The notes under the pieces are model-generated. The model saw only the letters and a list, made by a program, of their open reading frames with translations. It was not told the origin of the DNA and ran no database searches. This document shows positions 1 through 7,357 of a stretch of 37,034 nucleotides of DNA, in pieces (within the stretch, counting starts at the first letter, position 1; each line of letters opens with the position of its first letter). The DNA is from Alistipes sp. (GTDB lineage Bacteria > Bacteroidota > Bacteroidia > Bacteroidales > Rikenellaceae). Both the position numbers and the translations under genes were made by a program. The DNA is taken from positions 1-37,034 of the forward strand of contig JAFVSV010000018.1 of NCBI GenBank assembly GCA_017503575.1. The letters run 5' to 3'.

Positions 1-380
1 AATTTGTTGTCAGAAGGGGTTAGATGTGGCCTCGACATGAAATTGGGCTGGATAGGAGATACTTGGCGTATTTCCTATACGTTCTTTGGATTGAGGCGTC
101 GCAGATGACTCAGTATCACAGCAAACTAATTTGTTGTCAGAATGGGTTAGATGTGGCCTCGACATGAAATTAGACTGGATAGGAGATACTGAGTGTATTT
201 CCTATTCGTTCTTTGGATTGGGGCGTCGCAGATGACTCAGTATCACAGCAAATGAATTTGTTGTCAGAAGGGGTTAGATGTGGCCTCGACATGAAATTGG
301 GCTGGATAGGACATACTTGACGTATTTCCTATTCAGCCCAATGATTGAGAGGTCGCAGATGACCCCTTATCACAACAAAT
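1..380. repeat. Three tandem copies of a ~127-bp quasi-palindromic repeat
   Basis: Copies lie at 1-127, 128-254 and 255-380. The first ~50 bases are almost identical in all three and the right arms are more diverged. Each copy can fold on itself: the centre pairs ATAGGAGATAC-like bases with GTATTTCCTAT across a 5-nt loop (TTGGC, TGAGT or TTGAC). In copy 3 the pairing continues outward (TTGGGCTGGATAGGA with TCCTATTCAGCCCAA, then AAGGGGT with ACCCCTT, and ATTTGTTGT with ACAACAAAT), making nearly the whole unit one long imperfect hairpin. Copy 3 ends in the stop codon of the phosphofructokinase gene. The array may continue left of the window. No credible gene is present. Function unknown; a terminator, an RNA-processing element or a small mobile palindromic element are all possible. 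Confidence 0.85.
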
Positions 381-1612
381 TACCAGTTGAGAATCTTACG
401 GAAGTCATACTCCTCAGGGTTGGGAAGATATGCCTTTGCTGCCTCATAGTCATCCTCGGTGATGTAGTGCATGAGGTTGTCGATAACCTGGTGAATCTTG
501 TCGGCATTGATATCTACCAAGCGTGGTGGAATCTTGCCTGTCTCGGGATCCTGCAAGTCGCGTAGGTAGAGGGGCGATACATAACCCTCCTGGCTGATGT
601 ATACCATGCAGCCTGTCTTGCCCTCCGAGAAGAGCTTGTAGACACCCATACCGAGCTGTGAGCAGTATACGAGGTCGAAGGCACATGGCGTCTGGCAACG
701 TACCTCGTAGCCGATCTCCACAGGACGTGACTTAACCTTGATACCCAACTCCTTGCAGCGCTTCTCGAGAAGCGTGTTGAACATCTCGGCCTTAGATACC
801 TTGCCGAGCTCTGGGTGGCCGTGGTCGTCGTACGAGAAGTGAATGCCTGACTTAAGAATCTCCTCCTCGTCGAGAGCGTGGAACACACCCTCCGATACCA
901 TTGCAGCACCGTAGTCCATGTTGAGAAGCTTACGCTTCACGATAGCCGAGACGATAAGGCTGATAATCTTGTCGATGGTAATCTTTGTCTTGTTGAACAT
1001 CTCAGGGATGATGATCATAGGGTAGTGGCATGCCGATGCGATACCGAAAGCAAGGTGACCTGCCGAGCGACCCATGGCTGCTACCACAAACCAGTTTGCC
1101 GAGGTACGAGCGTCGTTGTATACGGCACGACCGATAACGGCACCTGCGTTCTTTGCCGACTGGTAGCCGAAGGTAGGCATGCCTGCGGGCAATGGAAGGT
1201 CGTTGTCGATAGTCTTGGGAACGTGGATGTTGGCAATAGGATACTGCTTCTCCTCGAGGAACTTGGCGATGCGGTTAGCTGTAGATGCGGTGTCATCACC
1301 ACCAACGGTAACGAGTAGCTTGATGTTGTTCTCCTTGAAGAAGTCAAGGTTGAAGTTCTTCTGGAAGTCCTCATTCGATGGCTTGAAGCGGCTCATAGTG
1401 AGATATGAACCACCCTGGTTGAAGATGTAGTCGACGCGGAACATGTCGAGATCCTCGTAACGTGGATTGGGGTTGAAGAGTCCCGAGTAGCCGTAGTGCA
1501 AGCCGATAACACGATAACCCTTTGCAAGGAATGTCTTGGCAACAGAGCCCACAACGGTGTTCATGCCGGGAGCAGGACCGCCACCTGTAAGAATAGCAAT
1601 AGCCTCTTTCAT
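380..1612 (-). CDS. Pyrophosphate-dependent 6-phosphofructokinase
   Basis: This 410-aa cytoplasmic enzyme phosphorylates fructose 6-phosphate to fructose 1,6-bisphosphate in glycolysis, probably with pyrophosphate as donor, which makes the step reversible. The sequence shows a glycine-rich start (GGGPAPGMN, residues 10-18), GGDDT at 104-108, PKTIDNDL at 132-139 with the catalytic aspartate, and MGRSAGH at 180-186. An aspartate after GGD (GGDD, not GGDG) and the lysine in PKTIDNDL are the known signature of the PPi-using branch, so ATP use is unlikely. Length is normal for the short PPi-type enzymes. It is monocistronic and divergent from the plug-protein gene, with its own promoter at 1657-1690. 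Its stop codon touches the 127-bp repeat array. Confidence 0.93.
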   Translation of the reverse strand: MKEAIAILTGGGPAPGMNTVVGSVAKTFLAKGYRVIGLHYGYSGLFNPNPRYEDLDMFRVDYIFNQGGSYLTMSRFKPSNEDFQKNFNLDFFKENNIKLLVTVGGDDTASTANRIAKFLEEKQYPIANIHVPKTIDNDLPLPAGMPTFGYQSAKNAGAVIGRAVYNDARTSANWFVVAAMGRSAGHLAFGIASACHYPMIIIPEMFNKTKITIDKIISLIVSAIVKRKLLNMDYGAAMVSEGVFHALDEEEILKSGIHFSYDDHGHPELGKVSKAEMFNTLLEKRCKELGIKVKSRPVEIGYEVRCQTPCAFDLVYCSQLGMGVYKLFSEGKTGCMVYISQEGYVSPLYLRDLQDPETGKIPPRLVDINADKIHQVIDNLMHYITEDDYEAAKAYLPNPEEYDFRKILNW

Positions 1613-1656
1613 AGTGATTTATATGTTTTAATTAGTAATTGTCCAATTTCGTTGCA

Positions 1657-1690
1657 CAAAGATAATAAATAATTTTAAGAATAGAGCAAA
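1657..1690 (-). promoter_or_regulatory. Predicted promoter of the phosphofructokinase gene
   Basis: On the minus strand a perfect Bacteroidota -7 box TATCTTTG (1657-1664) is preceded by TTTG (1687-1690) at a 22-bp spacing, slightly longer than usual. The leader would be about 40 nt. Confidence 0.6.
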
Positions 1691-1702
1691 TATTTTGTGA
1701 CT

Positions 1703-1734
1703 ATTGCATAATTTATAATTAATGTATAAATTTG
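1703..1734 (+). promoter_or_regulatory. Predicted promoter of the plug-domain gene
   Basis: A -33-like ATTG (1703-1706) lies 20 bp before the -7 box TAAATTTG (1727-1734), which matches TAnnTTTG. Transcription would start about 1740, leaving a very short leader of ~16 nt before the ATG at 1757. It is back-to-back with the phosphofructokinase promoter. Confidence 0.65.
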
Positions 1735-1756
1735 TAGAGGCTAAAAACGAAAGACT

Positions 1757-2434
1757 ATGAGAAGATTAACACTCGTTATGCTGCTACTTGGTATCGCTGT
1801 GGGAGCCATGGCGCAGACTCCGTTTAATGGGCGTATTACGCGTAGTGATGGCAAGGGTGTCAAGGCGCGTATATCTGTTGTTGGCAAGGATAAGCATACT
1901 ACATCGGATGGTAAGGGTCGCTTTGGCCTTACGGATGTTGAGGCTGATGATGCACTTGAGATTGTCGTTAAGCGCGATACATTGCGAGTTGCTCTTGAGG
2001 GTCGCCGCAGTATAGATGTCGTCTGGGATATGGGTGGTAGTGAGTATGTTGCCGAGGAGTCGGAAGACCTGATGAACTATGGCTATGGCTATGTTAAGCG
2101 CCGCGAGAGTACCGATTATTCGTCGGGAATATCGGGTGATAGACTGCGTGCTACGGGTGCTATGGGCCTTGTCGAGGCCATACAGATGTGCTACCCAGGC
2201 TTGAGGTATATCAATGGTGAGCTATGTTTGCGCACGCAGAATACGATAAATGGCTCGTCGGCAGTCTTGGTGCTGTGCGATGGCATGGAGATTCGCCCCG
2301 AGCTGGTGAGTATCTACGATGTTAAGTCCGTTGAGATAATCAAGGGCTCGAACATGTATGGCTTTAGAGGTGTCAATGGTGTGGTGCTTATCACGACGAT
2401 GAATGGCGCGGATGCTATGAAGCGTGAGCGTTAG
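1757..2434 (+). CDS. Secreted stand-alone TonB-receptor plug domain protein with carboxypeptidase-regulatory-like domain
   Basis: The 225-aa product has a signal peptide (residues 1-19, ending AMA-Q), a short beta-sandwich of the carboxypeptidase-regulatory/SusC N-terminal type (about 22-95, with the typical 'G.V....G.PV....K.T.SD..G.F.L' pattern in relaxed form) and a plug-like module (about 120-220, with VLVLCDGMEI, IYDVKSVEIIKG and GFRGVNGVVLITT, the hallmark end of a SusC plug). A SusC/TonB receptor would then continue for ~700 residues of beta-barrel, but the reading frame stops here and nothing downstream resembles a barrel. It is therefore a natural plug-only protein or a trimmed receptor. 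The location is probably periplasm or outer-membrane inner face. It stands alone, divergent from the PFK gene. Confidence 0.75.
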   Translation: MRRLTLVMLLLGIAVGAMAQTPFNGRITRSDGKGVKARISVVGKDKHTTSDGKGRFGLTDVEADDALEIVVKRDTLRVALEGRRSIDVVWDMGGSEYVAEESEDLMNYGYGYVKRRESTDYSSGISGDRLRATGAMGLVEAIQMCYPGLRYINGELCLRTQNTINGSSAVLVLCDGMEIRPELVSIYDVKSVEIIKGSNMYGFRGVNGVVLITTMNGADAMKRER

Positions 2435-2483
2435 TCTGCACCTTGATAACTTAATGGATAAGCTCCTACGGTACTATCAAAGA

Positions 2484-2625
2484 TTGCGAAGCAATGCACG
2501 GCGCAGCCTTGCCACAAACCTCCCTTATCAACGTTGCGATTAAGGCGAGAGCAGAACAAACTCGTTTGTTTTGCCGAGCCGTAGCAACGAAAAGGAGCTA
2601 GCGAACTTAAAGGGAGGTTTGAAGG
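2484..2625. repeat. Interspersed palindromic repeat, copy 1
   Basis: This stretch is related to 6985-7050: both begin GATTGCG-AGCAATGC, continue with CTTGCCACAA, and carry an inverted repeat on CCTCCCTT/AAGGGAGG (copy 1) or CCCTCCTT/AAGGAGGG (copy 2). Copy 1 has ~70 extra bases in the loop, including a nested hairpin AACAAA-CTCG-TTTGTT. The whole 2435-2799 intergene holds this repeat, the 74-bp direct repeat, two terminators, and no gene. Confidence 0.7.
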
Positions 2626-2699
2626 GATTGTATATATGAGCCGGAGGCCGACCCCCGCTACAAAAAAAGGAGAAACCGTAAGTTTCTCCTTTTAAGTAG
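2626..2699 (+). repeat. 74-bp direct repeat, left copy
   Basis: The 74 bases are identical, by eye, to 7051-7124. They hold CCGGAGGCCG, then CCCCCGCTAC, then a terminator-type hairpin, and end GTAG. The two copies are 4425 bp apart and bracket the BspA-like gene. Confidence 0.92.
2665..2693. terminator. Bidirectional intrinsic terminator
   Basis: Perfect 12-bp stem AAAAGGAGAAAC / GTTTCTCCTTTT with loop CGTAA. It can end transcription from the plug-protein gene (plus), and on the minus strand it is followed by a run of seven T. Confidence 0.75.
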
Positions 2700-2744
2700 G
2701 ACACCCCATCGAAATTTCTAACAGACTTGTAGCATAGGAATATT

Positions 2745-2779
2745 AACGAAAACGGCAGCCACTCGTAAGGTGACTGCCG
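2745..2779 (-). terminator. Intrinsic terminator of the BspA-like gene
   Basis: Minus-strand stem CGGCAGTCAC / GTGGCTGCCG (one G-U pair, 7-nt loop) at 2753-2779 followed by TTTTCGTT, 21 bp beyond the stop codon. Confidence 0.8.
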
Positions 2780-2799
2780 ATCTTGTATTGATTTGGATG

Positions 2800-5700
2800 T
2801 TATTCAACCACTACTCCATTATCAAAGTCGTAGCCGACAATAGAGTCAGCATAATCCGCCCAGCCATCCGCGCTCTTGTACGCATCTACTGACTCCATAG
2901 GGACATAAATCTTACGACCCGAGGCGTTGTAATCAAATGCTCCCCAATCGCCGTAAGTAATTAATGCTACTGGCGGTGTTGTAGCCTTGCAATATACACT
3001 TGTAAGGCTGCTGCAAGAAGAGAATGCATAATCTCCAATCGAAGTTACGCTATCTCCAATAGTTACACTTGTAAGGCTACTGCACCCATTGAATGCACCA
3101 TATCCAATTGTAGTTACGCCCTCAGGAATAGTAACACTTGTAAGGCCGCTGCAACCAAAGAATGCCTCATCTCCAATCGTAGTTACGTTAATAGGAATAG
3201 TTACACTTGTAAGGCTGCGGCACCAAGTGAATGCACGAAATCCAATTGTAGTTACACCCTCAGGAATAGTTACACTTGTAAGGCTGCGGCAACCATAGAA
3301 TGCCTCATCTCCAATCGAAGTTACGCTATCAAGGATAGCGTATTCAGTTAGTCCTGCGGGAGCAAATGCTACTAACACACCATCAATAACCAATATTCTA
3401 CCATTATCCTCTGCAAACTTACCATTAAACTCTTGTAGGCTGCTGCAATCAGCGAATGCAGCCTCTCCAATCGTAGTTACGATATCAGGGATAGTTATAC
3501 TTGTAAGGCTGCTACAATAATTGAATGCATAACTTCCAATCGAAGTTACGCTATCACCAATAGTTACACTTGTAAGGCCGCGGCAACCAAAGAATGCATA
3601 ATTTCCAATCGTAGTTACGCTATTAGGAATAGTAACACTTGTAAGGCCGCTGCAACCAAAGAATGCATAATTTCCAATCGTAGTTACGCTATCAGGAATA
3701 GTTACACTTGTAAGGCTGTAGCAACAACAGAATGCCTCATCTCCAATCGAAGTTACGCTATCTCCAATAGTTACACTTGTAAGGCTGCTGCAATCACAGA
3801 ATGCATAATCTCCAATCGAAGTTACGCTATCTCCAATAGTTACACTTGTAAGGCTGCTGCAATCACAGAATGCCCAATCTCCAATCGAAGTTACGCTATC
3901 ACCAATAGTTACACTTGTAAGGCTACTGCAAATTTCGAATGCCCTCTCTCCAATCGTAGTTACGCTATCAGGAATAGTTACACTTGTAAGGCTGTAGCAA
4001 CAACGGAATGCCTCATCTCCAATCGTAGTTACGTTATTAGGAATAGTTACACTTGTAAGGCTGTAGCACTCATTGAATGCACACTGTCCAATCGTCGTTA
4101 CGCTATCAGGGATAGTTACACTTGTAAGGCTGTAGCACTGATAGAATGCATAATCTCCAATCGTAGTCAGTGGTTCAAAAAATACTACCATACCGACGCC
4201 ATCTGTATAGTTGTGCGATAGCACAGTGCGGCCATCAACAGGATATACTCCAAGTTTCTTGTTGTCGTTAGTAGTATAGTATAAACGACAACTATCAGGG
4301 ATATTGTTAATATCGGCAAGTTCTATAATAGCTCGGCGATAGTCGTATGGCCAGTCGCAGGTTAGATATGCCTCGACAGCCTCAACAGGAATGCTGATTT
4401 GAAGATTATCTATGCCAGCAAAAACATTTGCGCCAAGAGTTGGAGGTGTGGTTGACTCAAATCTAAAGAGCGAAATATTAGTGCAGTTAGCAAATACACT
4501 CTCCTCGATATATGTGATATCGGCAGGAATAGTATATTCATCAATGCCACACGCCTTTGCAAACGCTATAAGCGTGCCATTAAAGACAAGAGCATAACCA
4601 TCCTCTGTGGCAAACTTACCGCTAAATTGCTCAATGGAGTCACATCCTGTGAACATCTCTTTATTGATACTCTCGATATTAGCACCCAAAGATATGCTTT
4701 TCAATGAAGAACAACCCGCAATAATACCACTACCGATACTCTTCACGCTATCAGGAATGGCAATAGAGGTAAGACTACCGCAGTTCTTGAATGCCTCAGA
4801 GCCAATTGATGTTATCTTATCATGGATGTTAATATGTTCAATACCATAGAAATCTCTAAATACACCATCACCGATAGTTATTGCCTCAGTAGGAACGCCA
4901 TACTCTGTGCCAATGCCTGCAGGGGCGATAGCAACAAGAGTGTTATCAAAAATAAGACTAATGCCATCATCTGCGACCATATCACCTGTAAACTGTACAA
5001 TCGACGAACCAGTAAAGGCTTCCGAGTTTACACCGTAGAGGGATGCTGGGAGATTAAGCGTATGGATAGCACAACCCTCAAATGCGCGAGAGCCGATATA
5101 GCCAAGCGACAAGCCAAGAGATATATCCGAGAGGTTATAGCAACTAGAGAATGCGTAATCGTCAATCGAAGATATACTATTTGGCAATACAACACTACGT
5201 AACTCAACCTTGCCACCAAAGTAGTCAGCAGGAATAGAGTAGATATCCTCCTCAAAGGTTACAACATATACCTCGTTAGATGGGTCGAAAGTATTAGATA
5301 CAATCTTTGGACCATAACCCTGTTGGATGTCGATAGGTGTCTTGCCTGTAACGGTGTACCAAATCTGATTATTGGGGATTTGGCTACGCTGTGGAACAAT
5401 AGGTATATACTCGGATGTGAGGTCGTTATTGCCATCAGAGATATACATAATTACACGAGCCATAACATCTTCGTTATAGAACTCCCAGCTGAGGTTGTCG
5501 CACGCAGCAACAACCGAAAGTAAGCCCTGATCGGCGTAGGCAGTGCAGCTTACAACAGGCAAATCGGTCATAATAGGCGAGCCTGTATATAGCGCCTTGA
5601 CACTGACAACCTCCTGCCATACCGCAACCAGATCCTCAGCAGCATCGCGTGGCGAAATGGTAAAGTCGAGCTGCACGGTGCTACCCTCCAGACCCTCATT

Positions 5701-6579
5701 AGGGCATAGAACACGCGCGGTGTTATCGTCGTAGAGAGGAATATAGGTGATAGACTGTATGCGCTTTAGAAGGTCGCTCACAGAGCCCTCCAACTGCGAA
5801 AGTCGCTCCTCGATATCGTCAATACGCTTATTCAACTTCTCGACCTCATCGTCGATGCGGGAGTTAACAGCCTCAATCTCCTTGGTTAGTTGCTCATTAA
5901 GTCTGCCGTTATTCTCCTCGATAGCCTCGCGGATAGCATCACGATAGGCATCCTCCATATCGTTAAACTGCTTGTCGAGTTCATTGCGTAGAGCCTCTAT
6001 CTCAGAGCGTATAGCAGCATCCTCGGCAGATAGACCCTCCAAGAGTTTTGCAAAAATAGCATCAATAGTAGCAATGTCGTAGTAGCCTGTAAGGAGTTCA
6101 TTCACCCACGACTTCATAGAGTCAACACACTCCTCGATAGACTCCAAAACATCCTCATACTGAGCATCGTTCTGACCCTTCAGTGCATCAATCTCTGCCT
6201 GAAGTTCGGCAAGGAGCGCAATGGTCTGCTCATACATATCCAAAGTGGCATAGGTGGTATCCATCCAGTCTCCCTCGCCACCACCTGCGATATACTCCTC
6301 CAAAGCAGCGATGCGCTCCTCCAAAGCCTCAATCATAGTTTTGACACCGTTATTGCCATCACCACGAGTCTCTGATATTTGCTCCGAAACAAGAGCCCTT
6401 GCTTTCGTTGCAGTGTTATGCAACTTGGGTAATGATGCCTCTATTGCATCCATCTGCTCAGACACTGAAGCAATATGCTCTCCATCTATAGATGGCTTAA
6501 TGGTGTTATCTCCATCCGTAGAACAGCAAACCAGCAGACTAAGCAATGCTAAAAGTAAAATTGGTAAAAACTTTTTCAT
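2800..6579 (-). CDS. BspA-like leucine-rich-repeat surface lipoprotein with N-terminal coiled coil
   Basis: The 1259-aa product begins with a lipoprotein signal (hydrophobic 4-17, lipobox LVCC, acylated Cys likely 19). Residues ~40-290 are rich in Glu/Leu/Ile heptads (EALEERIAALEEYI and SRIDDEVEKLNKRIDDIEERL), a predicted coiled-coil stalk. A beta-rich linker follows (~295-420). From ~430 come BspA/LRR_5-type repeats of 23 residues; the second half has 16 nearly identical units of the form T(T/S)IG--AF--C-SLTSVTI, broken once by an island (AEDNGRILVIDGVLVAFAPAG). The end (YVPMESVDAYKSADGWADYAD) is the usual cap of this family. BspA-type proteins are cell-surface adhesins or binding proteins. 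The repeats are also near-identical at the DNA level (69-bp period), so copy number may vary. It is monocistronic, with a long leader containing a terminator-like hairpin, and is flanked by 74-bp direct repeats. Confidence 0.9.
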   Translation of the reverse strand: MKKFLPILLLALLSLLVCCSTDGDNTIKPSIDGEHIASVSEQMDAIEASLPKLHNTATKARALVSEQISETRGDGNNGVKTMIEALEERIAALEEYIAGGGEGDWMDTTYATLDMYEQTIALLAELQAEIDALKGQNDAQYEDVLESIEECVDSMKSWVNELLTGYYDIATIDAIFAKLLEGLSAEDAAIRSEIEALRNELDKQFNDMEDAYRDAIREAIEENNGRLNEQLTKEIEAVNSRIDDEVEKLNKRIDDIEERLSQLEGSVSDLLKRIQSITYIPLYDDNTARVLCPNEGLEGSTVQLDFTISPRDAAEDLVAVWQEVVSVKALYTGSPIMTDLPVVSCTAYADQGLLSVVAACDNLSWEFYNEDVMARVIMYISDGNNDLTSEYIPIVPQRSQIPNNQIWYTVTGKTPIDIQQGYGPKIVSNTFDPSNEVYVVTFEEDIYSIPADYFGGKVELRSVVLPNSISSIDDYAFSSCYNLSDISLGLSLGYIGSRAFEGCAIHTLNLPASLYGVNSEAFTGSSIVQFTGDMVADDGISLIFDNTLVAIAPAGIGTEYGVPTEAITIGDGVFRDFYGIEHINIHDKITSIGSEAFKNCGSLTSIAIPDSVKSIGSGIIAGCSSLKSISLGANIESINKEMFTGCDSIEQFSGKFATEDGYALVFNGTLIAFAKACGIDEYTIPADITYIEESVFANCTNISLFRFESTTPPTLGANVFAGIDNLQISIPVEAVEAYLTCDWPYDYRRAIIELADINNIPDSCRLYYTTNDNKKLGVYPVDGRTVLSHNYTDGVGMVVFFEPLTTIGDYAFYQCYSLTSVTIPDSVTTIGQCAFNECYSLTSVTIPNNVTTIGDEAFRCCYSLTSVTIPDSVTTIGERAFEICSSLTSVTIGDSVTSIGDWAFCDCSSLTSVTIGDSVTSIGDYAFCDCSSLTSVTIGDSVTSIGDEAFCCCYSLTSVTIPDSVTTIGNYAFFGCSGLTSVTIPNSVTTIGNYAFFGCRGLTSVTIGDSVTSIGSYAFNYCSSLTSITIPDIVTTIGEAAFADCSSLQEFNGKFAEDNGRILVIDGVLVAFAPAGLTEYAILDSVTSIGDEAFYGCRSLTSVTIPEGVTTIGFRAFTWCRSLTSVTIPINVTTIGDEAFFGCSGLTSVTIPEGVTTIGYGAFNGCSSLTSVTIGDSVTSIGDYAFSSCSSLTSVYCKATTPPVALITYGDWGAFDYNASGRKIYVPMESVDAYKSADGWADYADSIVGYDFDNGVVVE
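2997..4170 (-). repeat. 69-bp tandem repeat array inside the BspA-like gene
   Basis: Sixteen 69-bp units share the core ATAGTTACACTTGTAAGGCT (plus-strand reading), with an interruption around 3335-3435 that codes the non-LRR island. Two variants alternate: units with CCAATCGAAGTTAC (Thr-Ser-Ile) and CCAATCGTAGTTAC (Thr-Thr-Ile). Confidence 0.9.
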
Positions 6580-6616
6580 ATTAGCAAATTTTATTTGTTA
6601 ATAATTCGTTGTACTG

Positions 6617-6665
6617 CAAAAAAACAAAGGGAAACACTCAAACTACAGCGGTCGAATGTTTCCCT
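6617..6665 (-). terminator. Terminator-like hairpin in the BspA gene leader
   Basis: Minus-strand stem AGGGAAACA / TGTTTCCCT (6657-6665 with 6628-6636, 20-nt loop) followed by TTTGTTTTTTT. It lies ~40 nt before the start codon of the BspA-like gene and downstream of its best promoter candidate, so it could act as an attenuator. Confidence 0.6.
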
Positions 6666-6789
6666 CTATGGCATACGATTAGTGTGAGCGTATTTTACAA
6701 AATACCTCTCCTATTGCTATATTATTGATTTCCAATATATTGCACATATATCACGCCTATACAACCTCGCTTAAATTCAAAAGATATAA

Positions 6790-6821
6790 CAAATGTAGTA
6801 AAATATTACCAATCAAACAAG
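6790..6821 (-). promoter_or_regulatory. Candidate promoter of the BspA-like gene
   Basis: Minus-strand -7 box TACATTTG (6790-6797) matches TAnnTTTG; CTTG (6818-6821) lies 20 bp upstream as a weak -33 element. The leader would be ~205 nt. The region 6580-6860 shows no gene. Confidence 0.4.
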
Positions 6822-6879
6822 TATCGAGGCTGAAATGTACATATAACTAAGGACATCAGCCCCCCCGCTACCATAAAAA

Positions 6880-6906
6880 AGAGGAAATCCGATTTGGATT
6901 TCCTCT
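6880..6906. terminator. Intrinsic terminator hairpin
   Basis: Perfect 11-bp stem AGAGGAAATCC / GGATTTCCTCT with loop GATTT, flanked by A6 on the left (T-run on the minus strand). The flanks CCATA and TATGG extend the pairing past the A-run. It is preceded by CCCCGCTAC and followed by GTAGGACAC, the same frame as the other two hairpin modules here. Confidence 0.7.
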
Positions 6907-6909
6907 ATG

Positions 6910-6930
6910 GTAGGACACAGCATCGAAATT
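6910..6930. repeat. Short repeat GTAGGACAC--CATCGAAATTTC, right copy
   Basis: The same bases, with a 2-nt difference, occur at 2697-2717, in both cases directly after a terminator hairpin ending GTAG. In this copy TCGAAATTTCGA is a perfect 12-bp palindrome. Confidence 0.6.
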
Positions 6931-6984
6931 TCGAACCCATTTATTGAGGATTACAAGCGTGTAATTCAGTGCGTCGAGTATATA

Positions 6985-7050
6985 CGATTGCGTAGCAATG
7001 CAAGGCGCTGCCTTGCCACAAGCCCTCCTTATCAAAGGAGGGTTTGGGAG
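6985..7050. repeat. Interspersed palindromic repeat, copy 2
   Basis: Shorter relative of 2484-2625, with the stem GCCCTCCTT / AAGGAGGGT closed by a tiny loop. It is directly followed by the right 74-bp direct repeat. Confidence 0.65.
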
Positions 7051-7124
7051 GATTGTATATATGAGCCGGAGGCCGACCCCCGCTACAAAAAAAGGAGAAA
7101 CCGTAAGTTTCTCCTTTTAAGTAG
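7051..7124 (+). repeat. 74-bp direct repeat, right copy
   Basis: Identical to 2626-2699. Its last three bases are the 3' end of the initiator tRNA gene on the other strand, so the repeat border coincides with a tRNA 3' end, as integration sites often do. Confidence 0.92.
7087..7118 (-). terminator. Intrinsic terminator of the initiator tRNA gene
   Basis: Read on the minus strand, the stem AAAAGGAGAAAC / GTTTCTCCTTTT (7107-7118 with 7090-7101) is followed by seven T. It begins 4 nt past the tRNA 3' end. Confidence 0.85.
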
Positions 7125-7194
7125 CGGGGGGAGGACTCGAACCTCCGACCTCCGGGTTATGAGCCCGACGAGCTGCCAACTGCTCTACCCCGCG
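7122..7194 (-). tRNA. Initiator tRNA-fMet (anticodon CAT)
   Basis: The 73-nt gene folds as a cloverleaf. The acceptor stem is GCGGGG/CCCCGC with an unpaired first position (C1 opposite U72), typical of initiators, which carry a mismatch there. The anticodon stem-loop TCGGG-CTCATAA-CCCGG has the three G:C pairs that distinguish initiator from elongator tRNA-Met. The T arm is GGAGG-TTCGAGT-CCTCC and the discriminator is A73. CCA is not encoded. A promoter at 7257-7288 and a terminator at 7087-7118 make it a stand-alone unit. Confidence 0.93.
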
Positions 7195-7256
7195 ATGTAT
7201 CGTTAAACGGTCTTGCACCCCAAAGGGCCGCGACCTATTTTCCTTGTTTGATGGTG

Positions 7257-7288
7257 CAAAGATAATACAAATATTCTTTACCCGCAAA
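7257..7288 (-). promoter_or_regulatory. Promoter of the initiator tRNA gene
   Basis: Minus-strand -7 box TATCTTTG (7257-7264), 20-bp spacer, -33 box TTTG (7285-7288): a near-perfect Bacteroidota promoter. The predicted start is ~55 nt before the mature tRNA. Confidence 0.75.
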
Positions 7289-7357
7289 TATTTTTTTCGG
7301 CGGATGACGATATTATACCTTGATGTGCGATGCTATGTGTTGTGTATCAAGATGTTA

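Noticed and set aside
1-380. Integron attC-like site (GTTAGAT fits GTTRRRY)
   Set aside because: No matching RYYYAAC end, no integrase-linked cassettes, and the heptamer is short enough to occur by chance.
278-565. 95-aa ORF starting in the repeat array
   Set aside because: It runs from the repeats into the antisense of the phosphofructokinase gene and has no family features.
2997-4170. CRISPR-like array
   Set aside because: The 69-bp period is an exact 23-codon protein repeat in frame, without unique spacers.
7300-7350. Terminator for the hdr-like operon (CTTGAT/ATCAAG)
   Set aside because: A 6-bp stem with a ~25-nt loop and no T-run is too weak to call.
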